46,859 bases of DNA from Leucosporidium creatinivorum (taxonomy: Eukaryota > Basidiomycota > Microbotryomycetes > Leucosporidiales > Leucosporidiaceae). Positions 1 to 9,743 of this stretch are shown piece after piece; the stretch's first letter is position 1, and the number at the start of each line of letters is the position of its first letter. The notes under the pieces are model-generated. The model saw nothing but the letters and a program-made list of their open reading frames with translations, was not told the origin of the DNA and made no database searches. The position numbers were made by a program, and so were the translations under genes. The stretch is taken from contig BCKL01000051.1 in the NCBI GenBank assembly GCA_001600635.1, forward strand, positions 1 to 46,859. The letters run 5' to 3'.

Positions 1-1563
1 AGACCCACCTCGAGAGCCTCGTAGCGGTCAAAGTGGTGCTCCTCGACCTGCTTGCCGTCCTGGTAGAAGCGGAAGATGGGGTTCTTGACGCCCGAGGTCA
101 TGGCGACGTCCTGTTGGTGTAGATTGGCGAGAGTAAGATGAAGGTGCAAGAGTTCGGCCGAGATGAGGAGGGGATGGGTGTGGGGAGGGAGAGGGAGAAG
201 AGCAGGGGTCAGCGGTGTACAGCGGAAGGGCCAGAAAGTAGCAAGGAGCGCACCTGCTGGTCGCTAATGTCGGCGCGGTAGAACTTGACGTCGTCGGATC
301 CCCATTTCTTGGCGTACTCGTCAAACTTGGGCTTGAGGGCCTTGCTGTTGGAGTGAACAGGTGCCGAGAGTCAGCTCGGGTCTCACTACAAGGCGTGCAT
401 CTACGCTCCAGCTCAGCAGAGCCTCAACTCTGCCGAGCAGCCAACGAAGTCGACGTCTCAGGAGCGAAAGCCGAACCACTCACGAAGGCTCGTCCCAAGG
501 AGCGGTGTACTGGATGACGGAGCGCCCCTTGGCGGCAATGACCTCCTTGTACTGCTCCTCGGTCTTGATGGTAGTCGCAGGCATTTTCGGCTGTAGGTTG
601 GTGTGTGGAGGTAGGGTTGAGGTGGTCTGCGAAGGGGGAAGGATGGTGAGCGGGCTGCTTCGCAGACACGGCCCAGGGGATCCTGAGGGTGACATAATAC
701 GCGACTATGAGGCTGTCCGGTCGGCGCCGGAAACACGACATCACTCGCCAGCAGCACCTCGCCGAAGGGCCATTGACGAGCGAAGGCGACGCGGGCTGGC
801 AGCTGAAAAGGTGCAGAAGGATGCAGTAAAGCTTGCTAGCCGTCACTCTGACTCTGCACACGCCTCGCTCTGCTACAAGCATCCCGAGCTTTCTAGCCAG
901 CAGCCAGCCCCCACCTCGAGTGAAGGATTTCCGCCGGCAAGACGAGGCGAGAGGCCGCTGTGGGAGAGCAGCAACAGACTCGTACAGCACAGATAGAGGA
1001 GTACAGCGCAATGACCCCTCCTACAGCTGACCAGCAGCCTCCCCGCTCTTAGCGAGAGAGCCACTCGATCAGCAGCGGTTCGGCCGCTCAGCTGCTCCGC
1101 TCTGATGCCCTAGAGCCTCACCTCCAAGCTGTACACTCATCAGCCCATGCCCCTGCTCCCCTATAGCCTTCCCGTTGAGCTCTCCTCGACCCTCCACGTC
1201 TCCCAAGCCCGCCCACCCCACATCACGCGACCTCCTCATCGCTTCGACGAGCTAGCCTGTAGCGGAGTAGCCCGTACTGTGTGAGAATTGCACTCACTGT
1301 TGAATGTGTAGGCTTGTAGAATCGAAGTTGGAAGCTGAAAGCTGAGCTGAGAAGCGGGAGGAAGAAGAGAGAGGAAGCCGAGAGCGGAGTGAGAGAGGAT
1401 GAGTCGAGGCGGGGTAAGATAGGAGTCTGACCAGTTTCTGTAGTCTGATATTATCTGGGCTTTGCAGGGAACATGTGCCCTTACAGCTTGCGATTACCCG
1501 CTGGGTCTACCAGCCTACAATTCTCTCCCCTCGGCGCTCGCTCCTCGTCTTCTCGCTGAGCTC
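1..1563 (+). repeat. Left arm of large inverted repeat
   Basis: Reverse complement of 13188-14754, with base x pairing with base 14755-x. I see no mismatch from 1 to 1112. From 1113 to about 1563 the arms are still clearly alignable but have many substitutions and small indels. The identical part holds the thioredoxin-like gene and its promoter. The arm is cut by the window edge, so it may extend further left. Confidence 0.95.
9..584 (-). CDS. Thioredoxin-like protein lacking CxxC (left copy, partial)
   Basis: Left-arm copy of the thioredoxin-fold gene, read on the minus strand from ATG at 584. Exons seen: 484-584, 254-344 and 9-110. The last short exon lies beyond the window start, so the gene is incomplete here only because of the window edge. 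The visible sequence is identical, introns included, to the complete right copy at 14171-14898. As there, the expected W-C-G-P-C-K active site reads W-D-E-P-S-K (residues 30-35), so neither redox cysteine is present. Function is unknown; a thiol-disulfide role is unlikely, and a scaffold or regulatory role is only a guess. Confidence 0.85.
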
Positions 1564-2676
1564 TCTCTTTCCCTTCTACCGCTTCCTCGTCACTTCGTAT
1601 CAACCTACAAGCTCGCTGACAGCAATGGGATTACTAGACAAGCTACAGGGTGAGCTCTCAACTGCTACCCTACAGCTTTCACAACGAGCGAAAGCGACGC
1701 AGCACAGCTTGTTGGTCGGGAAGCGCAGAAGGCCGAGCTCGGACTGGCAGTACAAGGGTGCAGCATTGTAGAGCAACTGAATCCCATCACAGAGCCTCGC
1801 TCTACAGCCCTACAGCTCTCTCCGTCATTCAGCTACAGCGCTAACGCCTCCGTCTCCCTCATCCAACAGCCAAGCTACCGTCTTCCCTCTCTCCCTCAAA
1901 TCTCGGCGCACAGGGCATCAGCTCAGCCACATACGGGGAAGGAGCAGGTAACGAGGCAGCTGCAGCGGGTGCAGGGAGAGCACAGCCGAGGAGGAGAAGC
2001 AGCGGACCGGGCGCGCAGGGCAGGTGGGATCATGAGGTGAGTTTTGCAGGGCGCAATCGGGGGCTCGGAGCTGGAGAGGGAGAATCGGAGAGCTACAGAA
2101 GGCCCGAAGTTGTTGCCGAGCAGGCTGGCGCCGCCGAGCTGACCGACGAGCGTGCGCTCTCCAAGGGGAGGACGCGCGACGTCGGTGCAGGTCTTGGTGC
2201 ACAGTGACCTTGCTCGAGCTTCGTTGGGGGTGGGGGGTGTCAGAGATCCGTGCAGCTTTGATCGCTCTGCCACCGAGCTGGCTGGTGACAGGCGTCCGTA
2301 AAGCTCGGCGTTGCTGAGGCAGCGTCGGACTGCATGGTTGTCGCTCATCGCCTCTCAGCTCGATCGGCTGTGAGAGCGTGTACTCAGCATGTGAACGAAG
2401 GCTCCAGCTCCCGAGTTTTGCGCTGCGGGCTCTGGTCTGCTCGCCTTCCTCGAACTTCGCTGCGCTCGGCGCCGGGCAGCTCGAGGCTGGAACGCGACAA
2501 GCACGCTGTGCAAACCGACCCGGAGACGGGTCGAGACCGCTCGCTGCTCTGAGTAAGCTTCGTCGCAGCCGACGTCCAGCTGGCGGCGCTCCTTGGTGCC
2601 GTCTGCTCGGCGTTGTGGAAGTCGAGGTAGTCTCTGGGCTTCTGCGCCTCGGCTCGATTCGCTCGTAGAGTCTTGA
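585..2676. other. Gene-free stretch upstream of left thioredoxin-like gene
   Basis: About 2.1 kb with no ORF that I can support as a gene. The part up to ~1563 is the inverted-repeat arm and must hold the promoter of the left thioredoxin-like gene. From 1564 to 2676 I see only low-complexity-looking, unconserved reading frames, plus a 22-bp segment (2301-2322) that reappears inverted at 13030-13051. A short upstream exon of the next gene could lie near 2550-2670. Confidence 0.5.
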
Positions 2677-3778
2677 ATGCAATCGCTGACCTCGCTACCA
2701 CAGGACGGCACGTCAGCGCTCAACATCGGCCTTCGCGGCCTCCAGACTTTCCTCCCCTTCGTCGGCCTCTGCATCTACATCACCATGGCCGTCTTTCAAA
2801 AGAAGTGGAAGGTCGGACCAAGCTTCATGACAGTGCTAGGACTCATCTTCAACGTCGTCGGAATGGCTATGGGCGGCTTGCTTCGTGAGTTTGCCTGCCC
2901 CTCACCGACGACTCGAGCTGACGTCCGGCTTTCGCAGTCGCCACCCCTCTCCTCTGCGACAAGCTCACCTTCCTCCGAGGCCTTGATCGTGCACTGCGAC
3001 AGATCCGCGTTGCCGTCATCATCAACGCCAGTACGGGCTTCTGGATGCTCATCATCGCCGTCGCTTCGACCGTTTCCGCCAACACGGGAGGATGCAAAGA
3101 CGCTACTAAGGATGCGCATGCCGATCTGGAGGGATATGTCGATGTGCTCGGAGGCTTCTGTCGGAATAAGAGGGCGGCTGCGGCTTTCTTTTGGTTGACG
3201 ACTCGTGAGTTGGGCGGTTCTTCTCGGCGAGAAGGAGGAGCTGACCATTCTGCTGCAGTCGCCTGGATCGCCACCCTCGGCTTCGTCCTATTGACATGGT
3301 ACCAAATTCGCAAGCACCCCGTCTCCTCGGGCTTCGCCATCCCCGGCTCCCAATTCCCCGCCGACGATGAAGAGGCCTTTGCCCACTCGGACGTCGAGTC
3401 GACTCCCTACTCGCAAGTCGGAGGGCGCGCCAACGTTGTCAGTGCAGGAGCAGGTGGAGGAGGCGAGGCCGGCTACCGTCCATCAGGCGACTATTATGAG
3501 GGGCAAGGAGAGGGGAGGCTGTTCGGCGATAGTGGGGCGTATGGAGAGGAGGATTATAGGCATCCGCAGGCGAGGGATCCGTTTGAAGATCAGGATCAGG
3601 CGGGTGGGGCGTATGATGATGATGAGAGGGAGAGGGAGAGGAGGTATGAGCAGGCCGACCCGTATGAGGCGATTAGGAAGGTGAGTCGGCGTTCGGCTTG
3701 AGCTGAGGACTTTGTCGAGCGAGAGCTGACCCTCTACACCTTCGACAGTCGATGGACGTCAATCGCCCTACCTACTAA
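2677..3778 (+). CDS. Four-TM MARVEL-like membrane protein
   Basis: Predicted 308-residue integral membrane protein from exons 2677-2884, 2938-3204, 3259-3680 and 3749-3778. Four hydrophobic segments are visible: around residues 22-40 (FLPFVGLCIYITMAVF), 49-72, a third starting VAVIINASTGFWMLIIA, and a fourth AWIATLGFVLLTWYQI. A Cys-containing loop lies between TM3 and TM4. The ~140-residue C-terminal tail is hydrophilic, rich in Asp/Glu/Arg/Tyr, and ends N-R-P-T-Y. Four TMs with both ends probably cytosolic is the layout of MARVEL-domain proteins of fungal plasma membranes, but this is inferred from topology. The start is uncertain: the sequence just before codon 9 (CTGAC then CACAG at 2701) looks like an intron end, so the true ATG may lie in an upstream exon and the protein may begin near D-G-T-S-A-L. 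Confidence 0.7.
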
Positions 3779-4443
3779 GCTATCCGCTAGTCCCTCCTCC
3801 CTCCGCCCTTCACTGAGCTGGCTCTCTATTCCCTCCCGCCTTCGCATACTACCCTCTTTTGCCTTCGCACATTGCAGCTGCAAGCACAGACATTCGATTC
3901 GTTACGTCCGCCCTTCAGGGCTCAAGAGAGTCCGGCGAAGAGCGTTCACAAGTCGAGCTTGGCGACCGAGAGATTCATCCGAAGCGACGCCCTTCGCTCC
4001 GCTGTGTCGTCCTCTCTTCTCTCCGCTCTCAAGATCTTCGCTTCTTCTTCGTCTCTCGTCGCGCTCTGCTACCAATGGATTCTTCTACAGCTCAGCTCGC
4101 AGAATCCGGTCGCTCTTCGGCGACGAGCCTATCGCCTCTTCCCCGTCTCGACGGGCCGTCCGCGCTCCCACCCTCTCAGTCAGCCCAAGAAAGCAAGTCT
4201 CTCCACCTCAACAGCACCGCCGTAGAGATCCGTCCGGTCGCCGAATCCTGCAGGTCTATATCGAGCTCGCTATCGCACTAAGAAACCGCGTGTGCGTCTG
4301 GGGAAGCCCTCGCGCTCGGAGGGAGGGAAAAGGTATCGCTCCGCAAGGCGTTAGCCGCCCTTGGAGAGCAGCAGAAAATCGCTTCCCTTTCTCTCTCCTT
4401 CCTCCCATCTCCCTCGACCGAGCTCGACTCGACTACAGCCAGG
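3779..4443. other. Intergenic region between membrane protein and NUP gene
   Basis: 665 nt with no supported gene. It holds the 3' end of the membrane-protein gene and the promoter/5' leader of the purine permease gene. An open frame at 3859-4281 has Ser-rich composition and no recognisable motif, so I treat it as chance. Confidence 0.5.
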
Positions 4444-6168
4444 ATGCGCTTCCTCACTTCACCTCTAGCACTCGCTTCGTCGGCCCTTCTCGCGCTGGCA
4501 GCGCCCGCTGCTGCTGCTCCCTCGTCGGCGTCGACATCCGACCTCGCTCCTCGTGCTGGCAAGATCAAGCCCAAGGTCATGGTCATCTCCATGGTGAGCT
4601 ACAGCGTCGCCTGCTCCTCACAACAAGCCGAAGGGGCTGACATCACCTCGTTCTGCTCCACAGTTCACCCCCGAGCGTGAGGTGTGGATTGAGCCCATGC
4701 AGCTCGTTGTCAGTGAGTACTCTACATCGCTCTCCTGCTCTCCCGAGCTCTGTTGACCCCTCCTTTCCATCGCCGAACCCGTTTCCCCTCGCCGAAGACT
4801 ACACCACCCCCGGCCTTTCACCTCTCTTCCCCGAAATCGCCTGCAACAAGGCCCACGAAGTTTGTATCGTCACTACTGGTGAAGCCGAGATCAACGCAGC
4901 AGCAACCATCATGGCCTTGACCCTCTCGACCAAGTTCGACCTGACTTCGACCTACTTCCTCATCGCTGGAATCGCTGGCATCAACCCTTACGAGGGAACG
5001 CTCGGAACTGCTGCTTTCGCTCGTTTCTCCATCCAGGTGAGCTTTGCTGAAGGGACTGAGCCGACTGGCCTCGCCGAGGGGACTCGGCGCTCGTCGATCG
5101 AAGCTGACTCTGGCTCTCCTCTCCGTAGGTCGGACTCGAGTACGAGCTTGATGCTCGTCAGATGCCTGCCAACTGGTGAGTGACATGGACGAGTCTCGAG
5201 CCTCCGTCTTGCTTGTCGAGCGCCGACCCTGCGCCGAGTCGCCGAACTCCCTGTTGACCCATCTCCTCTCCCACAGGACGACTGGGTACTGGTCCTTGGG
5301 AACCGACGCGCCTGGAGAGCTTCCTGCAACCTCCGACCTCTACGGCACAGAGCTGTTCGAGCTCAACACGAACCTCATGAAGCGCGCTCTGATCGTCACC
5401 AAGGACATCAAGCTCAACGACTCGACCGTCGCCGCCGCCTACCGCAAGAAGTTCGACTTTGCGCCCGCCAATCTCCCCCCGAAAGTGATCCAGGGTGATG
5501 TGCTCACTTCGGACGTCTACTTCGCGGGAACCCTTCTCGCCGAGGGTTTCGGCAATCTCACCAAAACGCTCACCCGCGGAGCCGGCACCTACTGCACCAC
5601 CGCTCAGGAGGACAATGCTACTCTCGAGGCCATGGTCCGCGCTCACAAGGCCAAGCTCGTCGACTACTCGAGGATCATCGTGCTTCGTACGGTGAGTTCT
5701 CGTTTCGCTCCTCCTTCGGCCGTTGATGATTCGAGCTGACCTTGTTCTACTCTCCAGGCCTCGGACTTTGACCGCGCACCTCCTGGTAACGTCACCGCCT
5801 ACGCCGCATTCAAGGCGGAGCAGGGAGGCTTCGAGCCCGCCATCGAGAACCTCGTCGTCGTCGGCAAGCCCCTCGTCGAGCAGTGAGTCGACTCGGTGCC
5901 GCTCTTTCGAGCTTGAGAGCTGACGTTTCGCCTTATATTATAGCATCGTCAAGTACTGGAACTCCATCTACAAGGCCGGTGTCGCCCCTCAGTCCGGTGG
6001 AGCCGGAAGGTGAGCGCCGAGCTTCTTCGCGCCGAGCATCTTCACTTCGAGCGAATACTGGCTGAACTCGACCCCTTCTCTCTCAGCTTCTACGGCGACA
6101 ACCTCGGCACCATCAGGACTGGCCCTGCTCAGGCTCGTCGTGCTCGTCGTGGGCTCTCGAGGCGCTGA
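4444..6168 (+). CDS. Purine nucleoside permease (NUP) family protein
   Basis: 390-residue protein of the fungal NUP family, named after a Candida purine nucleoside permease. Exons: 4444-4593, 4664-4712, 4798-5036, 5129-5175, 5277-5691, 5758-5882, 5944-6009, 6087-6168. Residues 1-25 form a classical signal peptide (basic start, Leu/Ala core, A-A-A-A end), so the protein should enter the secretory pathway. The body has the family's conserved blocks: KVMVISMFTPEREVW, the E-x-C-N-K-A region, TTGEAEINAAATIMAL, FLIAGIAGINPYEGTLG, the ANWTTGYWSLGT region, and RTASDFDRAPPGN. The fold resembles nucleoside phosphorylases and no multi-pass membrane segments are visible, so 'permease' may mean a secreted or periplasmic nucleoside-binding or -cleaving protein. 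Its neighbours include a nucleoside deaminase, which fits purine salvage, but this link is inferred. Confidence 0.92.
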
Positions 6169-6522
6169 ATGTTTCACCTCTCGCGACGCCCTCTCTTTAG
6201 ATCGTCTCCGCTCTTACAGCTGGTGGCTTTGGCTATAAACCTGCGTAGGCATATGAAACAGCTATTTACACATCGTTCTGCGACGACAGACCCCTCATGG
6301 ACACGCTTCGTCTTGTCGCGCTCTTGCCTCCATCGTCGCCGAGCTACTCGTACTCTTGCCAAATCGCATCATCCTTAAGCCTTCGCCTTTTCGCTTGTTG
6401 AGCTCTCAGATGAGCTCCCAGAGTAATGCTCAGCTTATACACAGTTTCTGTAAGTGTCTTTGCATGCGGTTCTCACGCCGAGCTGGTAGCTAGCGCCGAA
6501 CAGGCTCCCCTCGCTGAATCTT

Positions 6523-8384
6523 CTAGCGGTCAGGTCGCTCTCCCATGTACTCTTTCCGCCTACGGTAATCGTCTTCTGCCTCAAGACTCTCCCTGCGAAG
6601 GCGCGCCTCTTCCGTCTCCTCACGGCGTCGGCGAGGGTGCTCCTCGCGACCAGACCCGAGGTGCGGAGGATCAACATCTGTAGGAGGAAGCTAGTTCAGC
6701 AAAGCACAGCCAGTCAGACTGCAGGAGATTGTAGAGAAGTCTCACAAGCAGGTCCCCGTCGCTGAAGTACCTCCCGACGTGACTCGTGCCCCCCCTGATA
6801 CTCTTCTCGGCGAAGGCGCTCCTCCTCCGCCTTCTCCTCCGGCGTGGGACTTGCCGTGCGAAGGTGCTCCTCGTTACCCGAGTTGTGGTGCAAACGCTCA
6901 GCATCTGCAGGATCAAGCATGTCAGTGACCCGAAGTCTACTATAGCAGCTGAAATGAGAGGAAAAGCTCACGAGTCGACGGCCCGTGCTCGAGCTCGTGT
7001 CGACGAATGCGCCGTTGCCTCTCATATTCAGTCTCAGGCTTGCGCTGCTGCTGATTCTGATTGGCCGTCTTGAGCTGCAATTGTTCAAGATGATATCGGA
7101 TGGGGTCAATCGGCTCACGAGCCGGCTCGGTGGGATCTGCGAGACGAGCCTCAGTGGTCTGATCCTTCAAACCTCCCCAGTTATCAAGGGAAACGGAAGA
7201 ACTCACGGTGATGAAGATTTCCGTGCGCAGGGACGCTCAACGTGTGGGTGGCATGCCTTTGCTCGGGGACAAAAGGGCGTTCGGTGATGTGCTGAGTCGG
7301 CTGCAGGCGCGAGAAGACGTCAGCCCCAGCTACCAAGGCGAGAAAAAATGGCAAGCAGCTTACCGGCATCTGCTGCTGATGATGATGCTGATGTTGAGGC
7401 GGATGCTGATGATGAGCCGGGATCGCGGGCATGGGCGGCGCTTCGGCGGCGATGGGCGGGCGGCTCCCTGATCGACTCGGAGGGCGAAAGATATCTGTTT
7501 GAGGGGAAATAAAGGATCAGCCCCTGCTCTTAGTCGAATGAGCCCGAAGGAGGAGCTAGAACGACAAAAACTCGGGCACGGGGAGCTCGGCAAAAGCTAC
7601 TTACTGCGCTTCCGACTCTGGGATGCTTCGCGCGACTGGGGTACATGGGGATTGCTGTCGTCCCTGCCGCGAGAGCTAAAGAGAGCACTCTTGACCTTCC
7701 TGAGTGCGCGGCGACCAACACTGCCGTCGCTCGTGGAGCTCTGGGAAGCGGGCGCCCCAGGATCTCCAGGAGGAGCATGGAGGACCTGGCGAGGTCCCGG
7801 GGGCAATATAGCACCAGGTGGAAGGTGAGGACGAAGCGGGATTTGAGGGTGCTGCTGACCTGAATGAGGAAGGGGAGGAAGGGCTCTGTCGCGAGGAGCG
7901 GGAGCACCAAGTTCCTGCTGCCCGTAGCCTCCAGTGTGCGCTCGGAGAGGTGGCCCCTGCTCAGGAGGTGGTTGGTGATGAAGACGACGGGACGCTGGCT
8001 GCGAGGGGTCCGTGGTAGACCGAGGCGGAGGACGGTTGACGTCGCGCTGGGGGGTGTGGTGCTGCTGCTCCTGACGCTGAGACCGATGCGATTCGTCGGC
8101 GATGGGATGCTGCAGAAGAGCAGAGACACGGCCTGATGAGGCAGGGTCGAAGCGGCGACAAAGGTTAGCTCGGCGATATCGAGAACCTTCGAAAGCTACT
8201 CACGGTCAGGCCAGCCGCCAGTAGGAGTGGTCGGAGTGTTCGGATCGTAGGATCCAATGGGCCCACTGTTGCCTCCGTCGTGCATACTCGACACCGCCGA
8301 GCGCCCCGAAGCTGATCGTTGGAGCTGTCGTTGCTGGTGCAAGTCCGGATCATTGTCGGGGTGGTAAGGGTTATGGGAGCTCAT
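6523..8384 (-). CDS. Disordered Gln/His/Arg-rich protein with duplicated exon
   Basis: No family recognised. Exons on the minus strand: 8204-8384, 7605-8132, 7364-7494, 7207-7300, 6972-7136, 6746-6904, 6523-6677, giving 470 residues in a continuous frame. The start is M-S-S-H-N-P-Y-H-P-D. Residues ~60-300 are Pro/Gln/His/Arg-rich and look disordered, including an H/Q tract in exon 3. The last three exons encode highly charged Glu/Arg helices. Exon 7 looks like a diverged copy of exon 6, in both protein (E-E-H-L/P-R, E-E-x-R-L-R-R-E) and DNA, so the C-terminus grew by tandem exon duplication. The 63-nt intron 7301-7363 is divisible by three and open, so it could be retained. It starts 460 nt from the divergent deaminase gene. 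The 3' end (last exon) is the least certain part; an alternative stop follows exon 6 if intron 6 is retained. Confidence 0.65.
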
Positions 8385-8844
8385 CCTGCTCCAAAAATCG
8401 CTGAGTGTGCTGTCGGGAGTCAAGCCTTGCCGTGCATTTCTTCGCCCATTGCCTCGTCTCCACCAAACTCCGAGGAGACGGCGCTCGGGACGTCGGGAGT
8501 CCTTCACCGCCCACGCGGTGCAGAAAGAGCGCTGTACGATGCCAAATCTCGGTCAAACGGCAAGAGCAGAGCGGAGAAAGTGAGCCGGAGAAGCAGAGAA
8601 AGCGAAGGTGCCGAGGATATGGAGTCGCCGAGGTTCGGCGACGATCTGAGTCGAATTCCCAAGCTTTTGCAACGGGCAGCATATTGCTTAGAGAAGCCCG
8701 GAGTTGTGCTACAAAGGCTTGTAGTACCTCAGCCGTCACAATGTGACCTGCCCCGACTTTGGCGCTTCCTCCCCCCGCTCGGCCGAACTTGCTCCCCGTC
8801 GCCGCCATGTCCGCTCCTCTGCTCTCCCGCTTCAGTCTGCTCAG
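8385..8844. promoter_or_regulatory. Shared divergent promoter region
   Basis: 460 nt between the start codons of two divergent genes (Gln/His-rich protein to the left, nucleoside deaminase to the right). It must contain both promoters and leaders. I see no clear TATA box or recognisable operator. Confidence 0.5.
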
Positions 8845-9580
8845 ATGTCGCTCTACCCTCCTCGCCCACCGCTTCCAAATCGGCCGCAAATCGAACGGTA
8901 CCTACAACTAACCATAGAGCTAGCCAACAAGGCAGCAGCGGCTGGCCATCACCCATTCGGCTCGGTCTTGCTCGACGAGAAGGGCGAGGTGCTGATGGAG
9001 CAGGGGAACGTCAATACGGTGCAGCATGCAGAGGGGGAGCTTGCGAGAAGAGCTTGTGAGTATTCTGATTTGGCTGCTAGTTCTCTCGCTCCCTCCCTCT
9101 CAAGCGCTCCGAGAAGCCGAGCAGCCGCTTACTTCTCGCCGAGCAGATAAGCAATACACGCCTCAACAGCTCTGGACGTACACTCTGGCGACTAACTTTG
9201 AGCCTTGTGCGATGTGCACTGGCAGCATCTACTGGTGAGCTTTGCCGTTCACTACTCGGAGAGCTCTCAACGCCGAAAGCTCTCCGACTGACCGATTTTT
9301 TCCCCTGCAGGGCTAGTACGCGCTTCCCGAGCTTCACCGAAGCAGGATAGAGTATCTATTGACCCCCCTACCTCGCTCAGACATCGGCCGCATCATCTAC
9401 GGCTCCCCCGAGACTGCGCTCCTCGCCCTCACCGGCGACCATCCCAAGAACCCAACAATGAGCCTCTCCTGCCGTACCGTGCTAGCCAGCGGGTCCAAGG
9501 ACGTTCAAGTAATTGGTCCTGTACCCGAGATGGAGGAGAAGGTCGTGAAGAGCCATCGGGATTTTTGGGCGAGTCGTTGA
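8845..9580 (+). CDS. Cytidine/deoxycytidylate-type nucleoside deaminase
   Basis: 167-residue zinc-dependent deaminase. Exons: 8845-9055, 9147-9234, 9311-9315 and 9381-9580. Zinc and catalytic residues are visible: H61-A-E63 (Glu as proton shuttle) and P90-C-A-M-C94, the signature of the cytidine deaminase superfamily. The following block S-I-Y-W-A-N-I-G-R-I-I-Y-G matches the guanine deaminase/tRNA-adenosine deaminase-like branch. The block is only complete if a 5-nt exon (9311-9315) is used: joining exon 2 directly to exon 4 gives a stop at once, and reading on from 9311 gives a stop after 12 codons. The likely substrate is a free nucleobase or nucleoside, since the protein is short and has no tRNA-binding extension. 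The adjoining NUP-family gene also points to purine use. It converges on the aldehyde dehydrogenase gene 163 nt away. Confidence 0.9.
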
Positions 9581-9743
9581 GCCGAGGGATGTTCGGCGCT
9601 GGCTTTGCGTGGCAGCTTGCTAGTGAACGGTGGCCTGGAGAGTGGCATGTACAATAGAATAGCATTCTGCAACTGCCACATATGATAGATTCAAAGGCAA
9701 GGCCTTGCTACAACATGAGGCACTGCGAGCGCTCGGCGAGCCT

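Noticed and set aside
361-996. 211-codon open frame, repeated inverted at 13759-14394
   Set aside because: It is the antisense shadow of the thioredoxin-like gene and its promoter; it occurs twice only because the DNA is duplicated.
1918-2682. Long open frames on both strands (up to 254 codons)
   Set aside because: Composition is Arg/Ser/Pro-rich as expected for chance frames in GC-rich DNA, frames overlap on both strands, and no motif is visible.
3859-4281. 140-codon open frame between the membrane protein and NUP genes
   Set aside because: Ser-rich with no recognisable motif and a second overlapping frame of similar length; more likely promoter and leader sequence.
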